This document shows, one piece after another, positions 1 to 7,749 of a stretch of DNA of 11,217 nt; position 1 is the first letter of the stretch, and each line of letters starts with the position of its first letter. Location: assembly GCA_045634445.1 (NCBI GenBank), contig JAZRAG010000049.1, positions 1 to 11,217 on the forward strand, written 5' to 3'. The notes under the pieces were generated by a model that saw only the letters and a program-made list of their open reading frames with translations, had not been told where the DNA came from and did not search any database. The DNA is from Spyradenecus sp045634445. Lineage in GTDB: Bacteria > Verrucomicrobiota > Kiritimatiellia > RFP12 > DVOR01. The translations under genes and the position numbers were made by a program.

Positions 1-885
1 CGTTATGTCTTGGTTCAGCTTTCTAAGGTGGCAGCACCGTGCTGTCCCTTTGTTGCGGACCAAATCTACACCAATCTAAAGGGTGCTTCTGATCCTGCAA
101 GCGTACATCTCTGTGATTTCCCGTCGGCAGATGCTTCTGCACGCGATTTGCGCTTGGAAGCTGACATGGCACAGGTGCAGCGTATGGTGCGTTTAGGTCG
201 TCAGTTGCGCACGGATAAGGATTTGAAGGTGCGTCAGCCGCTTGCAAAGTTGCACGTTGCTAGCGTGAATGCAGCCTTGCGTGATGCTTTGGCAGGTTAT
301 GCTGATATCGTCCGTGAAGAACTTAATGTGAAGGAAGTTTCTTTCGGTAATGACGAAACGCAGCTGGCTAACCTCTCTTTGAAGGCTGACTTTAAGAAGT
401 TAGGCCCACGCTTTGGCGCAAAGATGAAGGCAGCAGCAGCAGCGATCGCTGCGCTCTCTGATGCAGATGCCGCTACGCTTGCTCGTGGTGAAAAGGTTGC
501 CTTGGTGGTAGATGGCGAAGCTACAGATATCGGCCCTGAAGATGTGGTTATTCGTCGCGAACCGCGCGAAGGTTTGGTTGTTGCAGCAGAAGGTGACATT
601 GTTGTGGCACTTGAAACTGCGCTTACACCTGCTCTCGTGGCTGAAGGTCTCATGCGTGAATTCGTTTCTCGCGTGCAGGCTTTACGTAAGGAAGCAGATC
701 TTGAAATCACTCAGCGCATTGAAGTGCGTGTTACGGGTGATGATGATGTCGTGGCAGCCTTGGAAGCTTGGCAGGAAACGATTCTTGAAGAAGTGCAGGG
801 TGATGCATTGCTCATTGGGGACTGCGTCAGCGACCCTGTTGACTTGAATGGTCACGAAGTTTGCATTAGCATTGAAGCGTTGTAA
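1..885 (+). CDS. ileS: Isoleucyl-tRNA synthetase, C-terminal part (5' end outside window)
   Basis: This is the last 294 codons of isoleucyl-tRNA synthetase, the cytoplasmic enzyme that charges tRNA-Ile with isoleucine. The frame is open from base 1 and ends at TAA 883-885, so the catalytic domain with HIGH and KMSKS lies upstream of the window. What is visible is the end of the anticodon-binding helical domain (APCCPFVADQIY, then KVRQPLAKLHV), followed by the C-terminal domain typical of eukaryote-like (class 2) bacterial IleS: KLGPRFGAKMK, a segment ending VVALETALTPALVAEG, then MREFVSRVQALRKEADLEI. There is no C-terminal zinc-finger with paired cysteines as in E. coli-type IleS. Every lysine codon I can read here is AAG, suggesting strong codon selection. 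Identity is firm; the subclass rests on the C-terminal domain. It is followed by a hairpin and appears to end its own transcription unit. Confidence 0.95.
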   Translation, partial: RYVLVQLSKVAAPCCPFVADQIYTNLKGASDPASVHLCDFPSADASARDLRLEADMAQVQRMVRLGRQLRTDKDLKVRQPLAKLHVASVNAALRDALAGYADIVREELNVKEVSFGNDETQLANLSLKADFKKLGPRFGAKMKAAAAAIAALSDADAATLARGEKVALVVDGEATDIGPEDVVIRREPREGLVVAAEGDIVVALETALTPALVAEGLMREFVSRVQALRKEADLEITQRIEVRVTGDDDVVAALEAWQETILEEVQGDALLIGDCVSDPVDLNGHEVCISIEAL

Positions 886-905
886 ATCTCGTAACGTCCG
901 CTTCT

Positions 906-960
906 AAACGGCGGCAGATTTGTCCTCATCATGATGCGATGGAACAAATCTGCCGTTTCG
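906..960 (+). terminator. Long hairpin after ileS, probable terminator
   Basis: A perfect 12-bp stem pairs CGGCAGATTTGT (912-923) with ACAAATCTGCCG (944-955). The 20-nt loop contains the palindrome CATCATGATG (927-936), so it could extend the structure. An alternative outer pairing joins AAACGG (906-911) with CCGTTT (953-958). The 3' flank TTTCGTTG is only modestly T-rich, so this is a good hairpin but an imperfect intrinsic terminator. It lies 20 nt after the ileS stop, where a terminator is expected. Confidence 0.55.
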
Positions 961-1066
961 TTGTAAGTAAAAGATTTGATAACATTTAGTTGCAGATTTT
1001 TAGCGTAAAGGCGCAAGCGTTAGGTTGGTGTTTTCGCTTACTGTATTTTAGTTAAAGGATAAGCAG

Positions 1067-1990
1067 ATGTATGACATTGTGATTTTAGGTAGTGGTCCAG
1101 CTGGTTGCACCGCTGCACTTTATACAGCTCGCGCAGGTTTTAAACCTTTGGTTTTGGAAGGGATGCAGCCGGGTGGTCAATTAACGCAAACCACAGACAT
1201 TGAAAACTTCCCTGGGTTTGAACACGGCATTAATGGCTTTGAGCTTGTTTCCACGATGAAAGCCCAGGCAGAGCGTTTTGGCGCTGTGTTCGAAATGGAT
1301 GAATGTATGAGTGCCGATTTCTCAGGTCCTATTAAGAAATTGGAAACCATGGTGAATGGCACCATTGAGGCTCGTGCAGTTATTCTCGCAACAGGCGCCT
1401 CGGCACGTTGGTTAGGGTTGCCGAATGAACAACGTTTGATGGGCCATGGTGTGTCTGGGTGTGCTACCTGTGACGGAGCTTTCTTCCGTGATAAGGAAGT
1501 CGCAGTCGCTGGTGGTGGTGATACCGCTTGTGAAGACGCACTCTTTTTGGCAAAACTTTGCTCAAAAGTGACGTTGATTCACCGTCGTGATGCGCTTCGT
1601 GCGAGCAAGGTGATGGCCGATCGAGTCCTTGCTTCTGAGAAGATTGAAATGGCTTGGAATGCTACGGTGGCTGATGTTTTGGACACAGATGGTAGTGTTT
1701 CTGCGGTTGTTTTGCGTGACACTCAAACAGGCGCAGAACGCACCTTGCCTGTCAGTGCACTCTTTGTTGCAATTGGTCACACGCCGAATACAGGCTTCCT
1801 CAAGGGGGCAGTCGATTTGGATGAGCAGGGGTATATTTGCACAAATGGCGTAAAGACCTCTGCAGAAGGCGTTTTTGCTGCAGGTGACGCACAAGACCCC
1901 GCCTACAAGCAGGCAATTATTGCTGCAGGTTCGGGTGCAATGGCAGCCCTTGAAACGGAACGCTACTTATTGGCAAACCCTGCTCAGTAA
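1067..1990 (+). CDS. trxB: Thioredoxin reductase (NADPH)
   Basis: A 307-residue flavoprotein that uses NADPH to reduce thioredoxin in the cytoplasm. The sequence shows the FAD-binding GSGPAG near residues 8-13 and the redox-active pair CATC (Cys132 and Cys135, followed by Asp136). The NADPH-binding part has GGGD (149-152) in the position of the second Rossmann glycine motif, then HRR (172-174), the usual NADPH-phosphate contact. The FAD-binding C-terminal part has AAGD (271-274). Length matches the low-molecular-weight bacterial family of about 310-320 residues. The ATG at 1067 is supported by AAGGA at 1055-1059 with 7-nt spacing and by the N-terminus MYDIVILGSGPAG, which is where the family begins. 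Hairpins flank it on both sides, so it is probably transcribed alone. No clear -35/-10 pair is seen in 961-1053; TTAGGT (1020-1025) with TATTTT (1044-1049) is a weak candidate. Confidence 0.95.
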   Translation: MYDIVILGSGPAGCTAALYTARAGFKPLVLEGMQPGGQLTQTTDIENFPGFEHGINGFELVSTMKAQAERFGAVFEMDECMSADFSGPIKKLETMVNGTIEARAVILATGASARWLGLPNEQRLMGHGVSGCATCDGAFFRDKEVAVAGGGDTACEDALFLAKLCSKVTLIHRRDALRASKVMADRVLASEKIEMAWNATVADVLDTDGSVSAVVLRDTQTGAERTLPVSALFVAIGHTPNTGFLKGAVDLDEQGYICTNGVKTSAEGVFAAGDAQDPAYKQAIIAAGSGAMAALETERYLLANPAQ

Positions 1991-2011
1991 GCGTCAATCA
2001 TCGCTTTTGAT

Positions 2012-2057
2012 AAACACGCATGGCTTTGCACTTGATGCAGAGCCATGTGGTGTTTTT
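2012..2057 (+). terminator. Intrinsic terminator after trxB
   Basis: A long, nearly symmetrical hairpin begins 21 nt after the trxB stop. AAACAC (2012-2017) pairs with GTGTTT (2050-2055), CATGGCT (2019-2025) with AGCCATG (2041-2047), and TGC (2027-2029) with GCA (2037-2039). Short mismatches or bulges lie between the blocks and the loop is about 7 nt. The 3' arm runs into five T residues (2053-2057), giving the stem plus U-tract arrangement of a Rho-independent terminator. The A-rich left arm could allow some function in the opposite direction, but no minus-strand gene needs it. Confidence 0.75.
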
Positions 2058-2138
2058 CTGGGCTTGGTTGAATTTCGTGTGAGAAGGGGAAATTGCGCTG
2101 AGAAAGGATGTGATTTCGCGGCGCTTGAATTATTTTTT

Positions 2139-2147
2139 TGCTATAAT
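2139..2147 (+). promoter_or_regulatory. Extended -10 promoter for der, almost leaderless
   Basis: TG at 2139-2140, one base, then a consensus TATAAT at 2142-2147 make an extended -10 element of the sigma-70 type. No -35 hexamer lies at 16-18 bp; TTGAAT at 2125-2130 is only 11 bp upstream of the -10, so the extended TG probably substitutes. The expected transcription start 6-8 nt after the -10 falls near 2153-2155, only about 3-5 nt before the ATG at 2158. An eight-base run of T (2133-2139 plus flanking TAT) precedes it. This would be the promoter of the five-gene der unit. Confidence 0.6.
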
Positions 2148-2157
2148 TATTAATGTT

Positions 2158-3711
2158 ATGAATACTCAATTAGCTCCGCGTCGTACCGTGGTTATTGTCG
2201 GTCGACCCAACGTTGGTAAATCAGCGCTTTTTAATCGTGTCGCAAACCGTCGTATTGCGATTGTTCACGACCAAAGTGGCGTCACACGCGATCGTATCGT
2301 GCGTGAGGTGGCTTGGCATGATGAAAGTTTCCATTTGGTAGATACTGGCGGCATTCGTCTTTTTGATGGCACGCGTGAAGATAGTGTCATTGAAATGGCG
2401 GTACGTGACCAGGTTGATGTAGCTTTGGCAGATGCTGCAGCAGTGATTCTTGTTGTGGATGTGCAGACTGGTATTCAACCAGCAGACGAAGAAGTGGCGC
2501 GTCTTGTGCACAAGAGCGGTCGTCCCTGCTTTGTGGGGGTAAACAAGTGTGACTTGCCGAAGCATGAAGCTGGTGCAGGCGACTTTGACCGTTTGGCATT
2601 CCCTCGCTTCGTGGTTTCTGCTCAACACAATCGTGGCGTAGACGAATTGATGGCTGAAGTCGTCAAGGTGTTGCCGCCGAAGACGGAAGAGGAATTGGCC
2701 GAAGCTGCTAAGCCGCTGCGTGTGGCAATTGTTGGCCGCCCGAATGCTGGTAAGAGTAGTTACATTAACCGCATCTTGCGCAGTGACCGCGTGATTGTGA
2801 GTAATGTAGCAGGCACCACGCGCGACTGCGTGGATGTACCCTTTACGATTGGTTCTGGTCCTACTGCACGTCATTACACGTTGGTTGATACTGCAGGTAT
2901 GCGCCATGTGCATAAGATTGACACCTCTGTTGAACGCTTTTCGCTCTTCCGTTCTGAAGAAGCTGTGCGTGAATGCGATGTGGCAGTTTTGGTGATGGAT
3001 GCAGAAATTGGCCCCACAACGCAGGATAAGTTCATTGCTTCGATGATTCAGCGTGAAGCAAAGGCATGTATTATTCTCGTCAATAAGTGGGACATCGCGC
3101 GCGCTAAGGGTTACACCGAAACTGCTGCGATTGCTCACATGCGTGAAATGTTGCCTTATTTGCGTCATGTGCCAGTGGTCTTTATGAGTGCACAAGACGG
3201 TTATAATGTGCGTAACAGCATTGAAGCGATTGACCGTGTTGCTGAACATCAGCGTCGCGTCTTACCGACAGGTGTTTTAAATCGTACGCTTTCTGCCGCG
3301 ATGGAACGCACGCAAATGCCGAGCAAGAATGGTCGTCAGATGCGCTTCCATTATGCTACGCAGACGGGTGCGAACCCGATGATTTTGCGTCTTTTCGTGA
3401 ATGATGCACGTTTGGCCACGAAGCCGTTCCAAGACTTCTTGGTGCGCAATATTCGTGAAGCCTTTGACCTTGAAGGTGCTGCAATTATTTTGCAATTCCG
3501 TTCGCGTGTGAAGTCTTCTGGTAAGAGTGGCGGTTCTTCGGATGCTGAAGAAGAGGAAACGGATACGAATACGTTACCAGATGGTTCTCAGCGTCGTCCG
3601 ATTCAAAAGCCGCGTCGCCCTGCAGGAAAGCGTCCCACACGTAAAGGTCCGCCTTCTCTCGGTCGCGGTAAGAACAACCTCACGCCGAAATCTCGCCGTC
3701 CTCGTCGCTAA
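2158..3711 (+). CDS. der: Ribosome-assembly GTPase Der (EngA)
   Basis: A 517-residue double GTPase required for maturation of the 50S ribosomal subunit. The first G domain has GRPNVGKS (15-22), DTGG (62-65) and NKCD (129-132); the second has GRPNAGKS (193-200), DTAG (244-247) and NKWD (309-312). The two are joined by an acidic linker. A KH-like C-terminal domain follows, about residues 395-450 (RFHYATQTG, then NPMILRLFVND). Beyond it is a tail of about 67 residues, with an acidic patch at 462-469 and then a Lys/Arg/Pro-rich end, making the protein longer than the usual 440-490. The ATG at 2158 is chosen because it puts the G1 motif at the usual distance from the N-terminus. A GTG at 2110 is in frame but would add a hydrophobic 16-residue extension unlike Der and lies upstream of the predicted promoter. 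There is no Shine-Dalgarno sequence before 2158. Lysine codons are mostly AAG, as in ileS. Confidence 0.95.
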   Translation: MNTQLAPRRTVVIVGRPNVGKSALFNRVANRRIAIVHDQSGVTRDRIVREVAWHDESFHLVDTGGIRLFDGTREDSVIEMAVRDQVDVALADAAAVILVVDVQTGIQPADEEVARLVHKSGRPCFVGVNKCDLPKHEAGAGDFDRLAFPRFVVSAQHNRGVDELMAEVVKVLPPKTEEELAEAAKPLRVAIVGRPNAGKSSYINRILRSDRVIVSNVAGTTRDCVDVPFTIGSGPTARHYTLVDTAGMRHVHKIDTSVERFSLFRSEEAVRECDVAVLVMDAEIGPTTQDKFIASMIQREAKACIILVNKWDIARAKGYTETAAIAHMREMLPYLRHVPVVFMSAQDGYNVRNSIEAIDRVAEHQRRVLPTGVLNRTLSAAMERTQMPSKNGRQMRFHYATQTGANPMILRLFVNDARLATKPFQDFLVRNIREAFDLEGAAIILQFRSRVKSSGKSGGSSDAEEEETDTNTLPDGSQRRPIQKPRRPAGKRPTRKGPPSLGRGKNNLTPKSRRPRR

Positions 3712-3718
3712 GACGAGG
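3700..3718 (+). other. Hairpin across the der stop codon
   Basis: CCTCGTC (3700-3706) and GACGAGG (3712-3718) form a perfect 7-bp stem whose 5-nt loop GCTAA contains the der TAA. No T-run follows, so it does not look like an intrinsic terminator. It could protect the mRNA 3' end of der after processing or attenuate read-through into the next gene. The function is not shown by the sequence. Confidence 0.45.
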
Positions 3719-3750
3719 GCTGGATGCGTTAATCAAACATACGTGAGTGT

Positions 3751-6700
3751 ATGCAACCAATAACCTCTGAGTATCTATCTGCTTCTGCTGGCAGTGGTAA
3801 AACCTATCGATTGTCGCAACGGTTTTGCCGACTTGTCATGGCAGGTGTGCCGCCAGAGGAAATCTGCGCACTCACATTTACGCGTCCTGCAACACGAGAA
3901 ATCTTTTCGGCGGTTATTAAACGCCTTTTAGAAGACAAAACGCTTGATGGTGACACTTCCTTTACACGTGCAGAGGCTCTCGCACGTGTTTTGGCTGTAT
4001 TACCCCAATTGCAAATTTCAACAATTGACGCCTTTTCTGCAAAGGTGGCGCGTCTTTTTGCCTATGAAATTGGGTTAGATCCTGCGTTTTCGCTGTATGA
4101 TGGTGGAAATAGCCCTGAAGCGCGTGCGCTTGTTCGTGAGATGTTGAGTCGCGCTTTTCAGCAAACCGACCAACAATCTGCCGACGAGCTTTTAGCAACC
4201 TTTGATATCCAGGATCGCGCGCTTGCAGAAAGTCGCCCTTTATCGCAACAGTGGAAAGATTTTTGGGCTAAGTATGCCTCCGTTTTGGAAGATCACCCAG
4301 ATGGATGGGGCGAAATCAAACGCTTGGGCGCATGTCTGCAATCGCGTTGTGACGACGCACTTTCGCTTGTTGAAAAAGCGCGTGCATTAGTGGAGCGATT
4401 GAGCGATACGGGGATGGTTGAAAAGCGCGCGATTAAGAAATTACATGATTTATTAAGTGGGTATCATGCAGAAGTAACTTCTTTGCGCCAATTAAAAGCG
4501 ATTTGGGCAGAGAAGGGTGGTGGTGATTGGAAAGACTCGCCTCTCTTTCAAGACTGCGCAGAAAGTCATGGTTTCACGTACTATAAAAAGTCTGTTACAT
4601 TAGATGAGGAGTTGTCCAAGTGTTTTGAAGCGCTTTGGTATGACTTGATTACACGTGATCTTGAACAAGCCTCGCGCCACACGCGTGCGCTTCATCGTGC
4701 ACTTGCCGCTTTAAAACGTGCTGAAAAGCAGTTGCTTGATGAACGCAGTATGGTCTCGTTTGATACGATTACGCGTACGCTTGCAGCTAAGATCGGGGGT
4801 AATCTTTCGGTACGTGATGCCAATGCGTTTTACGTGGCATATCGCTTAGATTCCGCGATTCGTCATTTAATGATTGACGAATTCCAAGATACAAGTACTG
4901 CGCAGTGGCAAGTGCTTTCTGGTGTCGCAAATGAATTGGCAGAGGAAAAGGACTCCACATTCTTCTATGTCGGTGACACGAAGCAGTCTATTTATGCTTG
5001 GCGCGGAGGTGACCCAACCCTTTTCGCGGATACAACACGCTTACCAGATATTCCTGCAGGAGCTCCATTAGTCAATTCTTATCGTTCTGTACAGACGGTG
5101 ATTGACTTCGTGAATCGCGTGATGAAGTTAAATCTTTCTGCCATCACAAATAAGGACTTAGAGTGGCAAAGGCCTTCATTGGAGAAGTGGAATCAAAACT
5201 GGGATGACCATACTTCTGCGATTAAAGGGGCAGGGTATGTACAGTTAGTTTCTCTAGGTGGTAATAAGAGTGTATGGATTGCGAATGCGGCGCGTATGAT
5301 TGCGGCGCGTTGGCGTCAACTCTCTAAGAAGAAATTATCCATCGCAGTGATGGCAGCTACAAACACTGTCTTGCAGGGGGATGAGGGGCTTCTATCTTAT
5401 TTGCGCCAAGAAGGCGTGCCGTGCGCAATCGATGGTAAGCGCAATATCGCAGAAACGCCGATTGGTACGCTTGTATTGCACTTGCTGCAATGGATGGCAG
5501 ATCCGCGCTCAACCTTCTATCGCGGAATTGCAACACTGCTCGGCATCGTAACGGAAGATGATGCGAAAACCTTGAATGCATGGAGTAAACTGATCAATAA
5601 AGGTGGTTTCACCTTGTGGTTGGATTTCCTCTTCGGTGAGGAGCAACCAATTCGCAAGCAGTTGTCTGCCATGGATTTGACGGTTTTGGATGCTATTCGC
5701 CATAGTTTTGAGCAATTTGACCAAGAGGGTAAGATTGAGCCTGCGGAAGCGCGTACGGTTTTAGAAGCCTTGCAAGTGCCCTGTTCTGCAGATGAAAATG
5801 TGGTTAACTTGATGACCATGCATCACTCAAAGGGATTGACTTTTGATGTGGTTTTCTCCATCTTCTCTGGCGATATCGCAAGTGATAGTCGGGTTGATTA
5901 CGAGGTAGCTGAAGATTGGGTTCTTGAACGTCCCGTTCTCAGTGAAACCTACCAGTATACGCCAGCGTTGGAAGAGGCGAGACAGCAACGCAAAAATGCG
6001 CGTATGTATGACATTTTGTGTATGTCCTATGTCGCAATTACGCGTGCGCGATTTGAACAAGTTGTCTTGGCGCCCACAAAAGATGCCAGTAATCTTTCTA
6101 CGCGCGCGGGCTGGCTTTACGAACAATTCCCAGATGCATACACGCCCACGTGTGAGGGGCTTGCAGATACTACGGTAGACTTGCTTCCTGCTGGGAAGGA
6201 TGTTACAGCCATTAATCACTACTGTGATGGCGATGTTAATTGGTGGAAAACGCATGAAGATCGTGTCATAACAGAAACGCCAACCGCAGAAACCTTCACA
6301 TGGAAACGTGAAGATGCAAACGATGCGTTAGAGGTTGATTTACCCTCAGAGCATGCGAAGGCGAAGTCAATCTCGGATATGTTGGGGCTACACGCGACAT
6401 CGGCACGTACATTTGGCACTTCTTTCCATGAAGAACTTTCGGCGATTGAATGGACTGATACACCACCGAAGGGTCTTTTCCCAGAAGTCTTCCGTAAACC
6501 TACGGATGAAACTTGCGAACTTTGGCGTGAGCGTCCCTTCTCGGTTTGCTTGAAGGCGGCAGAAGGGAATAGTTACATGGCAGGTCAGTTTGACCGAGTT
6601 CATCTCTTCCCCGAACGTCGCAGTGCGATTATTTACGACTACAAGACGTCCTATTCGGCAGAAGTGACCTTTGCCTATCGTGAACAATTAGGCAAATATC

Positions 6701-6801
6701 GGCAGGCTTTGGCTGTTTTAACAGGTTATGACGTGGCAGACATTCGAACAATCTTGCTCTTTACCCGTCATCATCAAGCAATAGAAGTGACGTATGAGTG
6801 A
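3751..6801 (+). CDS. AddA/UvrD-type helicase with C-terminal RecB-like nuclease
   Basis: A 1016-residue superfamily 1 DNA helicase with a fused nuclease, of the AddA/RecB kind that processes double-strand DNA ends for recombination repair. Visible helicase motifs are Walker A AGSGKT (13-18), Ia around LTFTRPATRE, II DEFQDT (376-381), III GDTKQSIYAWRGG starting at 408, IV around NSYRS, V TMHHSKGLTFD (689-699) and VI YVAITRAR (760-767). The nuclease part has FHEEL with His893, then GQFD with Asp948, DYK (963-965), Gln979 and Tyr983 in YREQLGKY. This is the full PD-(D/E)XK pattern of RecB/AddA, so both activities look intact. It is somewhat shorter than typical AddA (about 1200). No AddB- or RecC-like partner is present in this window. 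The start at 3751 puts Walker A at the very N-terminus, as usual, but has no good Shine-Dalgarno. It begins 39 nt after der and overlaps the next gene by 8 nt, suggesting co-expression. I leave the symbol open between addA and a stand-alone relative. Confidence 0.88.
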   Translation: MQPITSEYLSASAGSGKTYRLSQRFCRLVMAGVPPEEICALTFTRPATREIFSAVIKRLLEDKTLDGDTSFTRAEALARVLAVLPQLQISTIDAFSAKVARLFAYEIGLDPAFSLYDGGNSPEARALVREMLSRAFQQTDQQSADELLATFDIQDRALAESRPLSQQWKDFWAKYASVLEDHPDGWGEIKRLGACLQSRCDDALSLVEKARALVERLSDTGMVEKRAIKKLHDLLSGYHAEVTSLRQLKAIWAEKGGGDWKDSPLFQDCAESHGFTYYKKSVTLDEELSKCFEALWYDLITRDLEQASRHTRALHRALAALKRAEKQLLDERSMVSFDTITRTLAAKIGGNLSVRDANAFYVAYRLDSAIRHLMIDEFQDTSTAQWQVLSGVANELAEEKDSTFFYVGDTKQSIYAWRGGDPTLFADTTRLPDIPAGAPLVNSYRSVQTVIDFVNRVMKLNLSAITNKDLEWQRPSLEKWNQNWDDHTSAIKGAGYVQLVSLGGNKSVWIANAARMIAARWRQLSKKKLSIAVMAATNTVLQGDEGLLSYLRQEGVPCAIDGKRNIAETPIGTLVLHLLQWMADPRSTFYRGIATLLGIVTEDDAKTLNAWSKLINKGGFTLWLDFLFGEEQPIRKQLSAMDLTVLDAIRHSFEQFDQEGKIEPAEARTVLEALQVPCSADENVVNLMTMHHSKGLTFDVVFSIFSGDIASDSRVDYEVAEDWVLERPVLSETYQYTPALEEARQQRKNARMYDILCMSYVAITRARFEQVVLAPTKDASNLSTRAGWLYEQFPDAYTPTCEGLADTTVDLLPAGKDVTAINHYCDGDVNWWKTHEDRVITETPTAETFTWKREDANDALEVDLPSEHAKAKSISDMLGLHATSARTFGTSFHEELSAIEWTDTPPKGLFPEVFRKPTDETCELWRERPFSVCLKAAEGNSYMAGQFDRVHLFPERRSAIIYDYKTSYSAEVTFAYREQLGKYRQALAVLTGYDVADIRTILLFTRHHQAIEVTYE

Positions 6802-7726
6802 ATTGATTGAATTGACCTCAAATGCTGAAGTCGCAGGCATGCGTTTGGATGCTTGGCTTGGGTCGTTGTATCCTGACGTCCCTAAGCGCGTTTTGCGAAC
6901 TTGGATTGATGGCGATAATGTGTTTTGTAACGGGCGCGCGTGTTCAAAGGGTGATCGTGTTGTCGCAGATACGATTTATCATTTGAAGTCTGAACCTGCA
7001 CAACAGCAATTGCAGCCGAATGCAGATTTGCCGTTATCTATCGTTTACGAAGATGCGTATTTGATTGCATTGAATAAACCAGCTGGTATGAATTGCCAAC
7101 CCAATGGCTTTGATGAAACGGATACGTTGGCAAATGCGCTACTGGCGCGCTGGCCAATGTTAGCTGGGATAGGGGACTCTCCGCTCACTTGCGGTATCTT
7201 GCATCGTATTGACGGCGGCACTTCCGGCTTGGTTTTGGCGGCGAAGACGCAGACGGTCTATGAAGCGATGCGTGCACAATTCGCGGCGCGTGAAGTGGAA
7301 AAACACTATCGTGCGTTGGTGATTGGGAATGTGACCGCTCCTGCGAAATTAGAGCATTTGCTTGCACATAATCCGCGCTGCCCAGGTCGTATGGTTGATG
7401 CTACGCAGTGGCATGATGTCAAACGCCCCATGCGTGCGGTCACAGAATTTCGTCCAATGCATCCTGTCCGCGTGGGTGAATTGACGTGTACCTTGCTCGA
7501 TGTGGTAATTTTTACTGGCGTTACCCATCAAATTCGTGCGCAACTTTCTTTCTCCGGCGTGCCCATCTTAGGCGATGCGCGTTATGGGGGGCAGCCCAAA
7601 GGCCGTTCGTTTACGCGTCACTTCCTGCACGCTTACACGGCGACGTTTACGCATCCGCAGACAGGTGCTAAGATAACCCTGAAAGCGCCGTTAACAGAAG
7701 AGTATCGCACGATTTTAGGACATTGA
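6794..7726 (+). CDS. RluA-family RNA pseudouridine synthase
   Basis: A 310-residue enzyme that isomerises uridine to pseudouridine in RNA; family members act mainly on 23S rRNA, some on tRNA. An S4-like RNA-binding domain occupies about residues 15-65 (MRLDAWLGSLYPDVPKR, then VFCNGRACSKGDRV). The catalytic domain follows, with HRIDGGTSGLVL carrying the nucleophilic Asp140 and with KHYRALV. The later motif THQIRAQLSFSGVPILGDARYGG region is also present. The family usually has GRTHQIR there; here the residue before THQIR is Val instead of Arg. Which RNA position it modifies cannot be told from sequence, so no symbol is given. The ATG overlaps the end of the helicase gene by 8 nt with only a weak GAAGTGA upstream, so translation is probably coupled. 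It fits with the neighbouring ribosome-assembly genes. Confidence 0.92.
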   Translation: MSELIELTSNAEVAGMRLDAWLGSLYPDVPKRVLRTWIDGDNVFCNGRACSKGDRVVADTIYHLKSEPAQQQLQPNADLPLSIVYEDAYLIALNKPAGMNCQPNGFDETDTLANALLARWPMLAGIGDSPLTCGILHRIDGGTSGLVLAAKTQTVYEAMRAQFAAREVEKHYRALVIGNVTAPAKLEHLLAHNPRCPGRMVDATQWHDVKRPMRAVTEFRPMHPVRVGELTCTLLDVVIFTGVTHQIRAQLSFSGVPILGDARYGGQPKGRSFTRHFLHAYTATFTHPQTGAKITLKAPLTEEYRTILGH

Positions 7727-7749
7727 TTGAGTTAAAAAGGTTTTGAGTT

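Noticed and set aside
448..455. GCGATCGC palindrome like the cyanobacterial HIP1 element
   Set aside because: It occurs within the Ala-rich IleS coding sequence and I saw no widespread iteration, so it is chance.
2110..2157. GTG start giving Der a 16-residue N-terminal extension
   Set aside because: The extension is hydrophobic and unlike Der, its Shine-Dalgarno spacing is poor, and the promoter lies inside it.
2221..3249. Long minus-strand open frame opposite der
   Set aside because: It is the antisense shadow of a highly biased coding sequence; its composition (rich in His, Thr, Asn) matches no family and the plus strand is clearly Der.
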